NCBI GenBank assembly: GCA_937934685.1
Contig: CALGYU010000044.1
Location: 1-13,428, forward strand
Direction: 5' to 3'
Length of the DNA stretch: 13,428 nucleotides
Origin: an uncultured Acholeplasma sp.
Lineage (GTDB): Bacteria; Bacillota_I; Bacilli_A; Acholeplasmatales; Acholeplasmataceae
Below are positions 13,413-13,428 of this stretch, piece by piece. A program made the position numbers and the translations under genes. Each line of letters starts with the position of its first letter. The first letter of the stretch is position 1. The notes under the pieces are model-generated. The model was not told the DNA's origin and did not search any database. It saw only the letters and a program-made list of their open reading frames with translations.

Positions 13413-13428
13413 AAAAAAAGCCCTCGGT
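13413..13428 (-). terminator. Possible partial terminator at the window edge
   Basis: Seven As followed by GCCCTCGGT end the window. Read on the minus strand this is ACCGAGGGC followed by seven Ts, the expected 3' arm and T tract of a hairpin terminator. The matching arm would lie beyond position 13428. It suggests a convergent minus-strand gene just outside, or a bidirectional terminator. Only half of the structure is visible. Confidence 0.4.

Noticed and set aside
1..13428. CRISPR arrays, insertion sequences, prophage or defence genes, tRNA or rRNA genes
   Set aside because: No regularly spaced repeats, transposase or integrase motifs, or tRNA/rRNA-like sequences were seen. Every gap between genes is under 300 bases and is explained by terminators, promoters or the two RNA leaders.

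Overview
The window is a gene-dense, AT-rich stretch in which every gene lies on the plus strand. It looks like core chromosome from an Acholeplasma-type mollicute (Acholeplasmatales). The base composition, the AGA-rich arginine usage and the gene content fit Mollicutes. However, ecfA2, ricT and rsmI all end in TGA and the tryptophans checked are TGG, so the standard code is used rather than the Mycoplasma/Spiroplasma code in which TGA means Trp. The genus is an inference.

Layout. (1) Positions 8-3978 hold ecfA1-ecfA2-ecfT-truA-tmk, a tightly overlapping operon closed by a hairpin terminator at about 4001-4035. The first three genes encode the energising module of an ECF vitamin/micronutrient transporter; no substrate-binding S protein is in the window. 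truA and tmk make a tRNA pseudouridine synthase and thymidylate kinase. (2) A TATAAT promoter at about 4100 starts holB-ricT-trmN6-(TerB-like gene)-rsmI, which overlap or abut. This is a condensed form of the Bacillus tmk-holB-ricT-trmN6-rsmI neighbourhood, covering replication (clamp-loader delta prime), RNA decay control (RicT), and tRNA and rRNA methylation. (3) A consensus promoter overlapping the rsmI stop codon drives a methionine T-box leader (about 7876-8112), then metS (MetRS) and yitT, closed by a terminator at 10657-10686. (4) A second consensus promoter drives a guanine-class purine riboswitch with a transcription terminator, then an NCS2/AzgA-type purine permease, closed by a terminator at 12361-12396. 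(5) A single gene with its own promoter and terminator encodes an unrecognised two-helix membrane protein. The window ends in what looks like half of another terminator.

Together these are housekeeping functions of an organism that depends on importing vitamins and purines. Expression of metS and yitT is probably tuned by the charging state of tRNA-Met, and purine uptake by intracellular guanine or hypoxanthine.

I found no mobile element, CRISPR array, defence system or clearly unprecedented system. The most useful points are the two RNA switches, a start-codon trap in the T-box leader, probable control of yitT by the Met T-box, a TerB-like protein inside the replication/translation cluster, structural departures in EcfT and HolB, and the uncharacterised membrane protein.
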